Positions 22,249 through 22,531 of a stretch of 22,531 nucleotides of DNA are shown one piece after another. How positions within the stretch are numbered: the first letter of the stretch is position 1; each line of letters opens with the position of its first letter. Origin of the DNA: Bacteroidetes bacterium UBA2364 (GTDB taxonomy: Bacteria; Bacteroidota; Rhodothermia; Rhodothermales; UBA2364); the NCBI GenBank assembly GCA_002344075.1, contig DDTM01000014.1, positions 1 to 22,531 of the forward strand, in the 5' to 3' direction. The notes beneath the pieces were generated by a model. The model made no database searches. It was not told where the DNA came from and saw only the letters and a program-made list of their open reading frames with translations. The translations under genes and the position numbers were made by a program.

Positions 22249-22531
22249 TTAATTCACGGTCGCATTAATGGTGAGGGTGTAGGTTCCCGGAGCAATATTG
22301 CCGAGCGTCCAGAGCCCCGTCGCATTATTGTACGAACCTGTTGCAGTGGTGGCACTCACAAAAGAAAGGCTCGCTGGAAGCACATCTCGGACGACCACGC
22401 CATTTGCGGTTCCGGGACCTTTGTTCACCAAAGTGAGGGTAAACGTCAGCGTGTCCCCCGGACGAACGGCTGGACTGCTGGAGGTTTTGGTGAGTTCTAA
22501 ATCCGCCTGTGGTGCTACGCTCGAACATGTC
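22249..22531 (-). CDS. DUF11-repeat surface protein, C-terminal end (partial)
   Basis: Reading the minus strand from the window edge, the last 93 residues of a larger protein are visible. They form one DUF11 domain with the typical LELTKTSSSPAVRPGDTLTF start, then LVNKGPGTANGVVVRDVLPA and LGNIAPGTYTLTINATVN to the stop. DUF11 repeats are Ig-like modules of secreted or surface-exposed proteins. The 5' part lies beyond 22531. No type IX sorting domain follows the repeat; the protein ends with it. Confidence 0.85.
   Translation of the reverse strand, partial: TCSSVAPQADLELTKTSSSPAVRPGDTLTFTLTLVNKGPGTANGVVVRDVLPASLSFVSATTATGSYNNATGLWTLGNIAPGTYTLTINATVN

Overview
The window looks like a chromosomal segment of a Gram-negative bacterium of the Bacteroidota/Rhodothermota (FCB) type. 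The reasons are: most genes lack a clear Shine-Dalgarno sequence; two promoters fit the TTG-N19-20-TAnnTTT pattern of that group; there are many Spase II lipoproteins, an OmpA-type protein, a beta-barrel outer membrane protein and a DUF11 repeat protein; and there is a two-subunit 2-oxoacid:ferredoxin oxidoreductase. This taxonomic placement is inference. No rRNA, tRNA or CRISPR was seen.

Region 1 (1-4968) is the accessory part and the most interesting. It opens with a large protein carrying a DAFRH...MDLHNN signature (DUF6973-like, a domain family found in polymorphic toxins). A good lipoprotein signal peptide lies just upstream in another frame, separated by a run of nine A residues. Behind it is an array of six small lipoproteins of one divergent family (called A1, B1, A2, B2, A3, A4 here). 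Interleaved with them are short orphan ORFs that repeat the last 50-60 codons of the large protein in two versions: tail 1 followed by A-type lipoproteins, tail 2 followed by B-type. Each A-type gene ends in the same strong terminator, and the next orphan tail follows directly. The layout resembles toxin-immunity loci with displaced C-terminal cassettes (as in Rhs, CDI and Myxococcus SitA systems), but here toxin candidate and immunity candidates all appear to be exported lipoproteins. A near-perfect 215-bp direct repeat would let the large gene exchange its downstream lipoprotein partner by recombination. The array ends in a truncated tail and an AT-rich boundary.

Region 2 (5194-6977) holds a small atypical SDR oxidoreductase and ApaG, both on the minus strand, separated by a MITE-like element with 15-bp inverted ends and an AT-rich stretch.

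Region 3 (6978-14108) is plus-strand housekeeping: korA, a DUF6843-like membrane protein inserted between korA and korB, korB, a PAP2-like membrane protein, a Ppx/GppA phosphatase, and two tandem alpha/beta hydrolases. A second decayed MITE-like copy follows (14342-14569).

Region 4 (14633-22531) is all minus strand. A BlaI-type repressor, an M56 (BlaR1-like) membrane peptidase and a beta-barrel protein form a probable operon whose promoter is bracketed by two identical 16-bp palindromes. Next come a leucine-rich-repeat-variant protein, an OmpA-family protein, a zinc-ribbon membrane protein and the C-terminal end of a DUF11 surface protein cut by the window edge.
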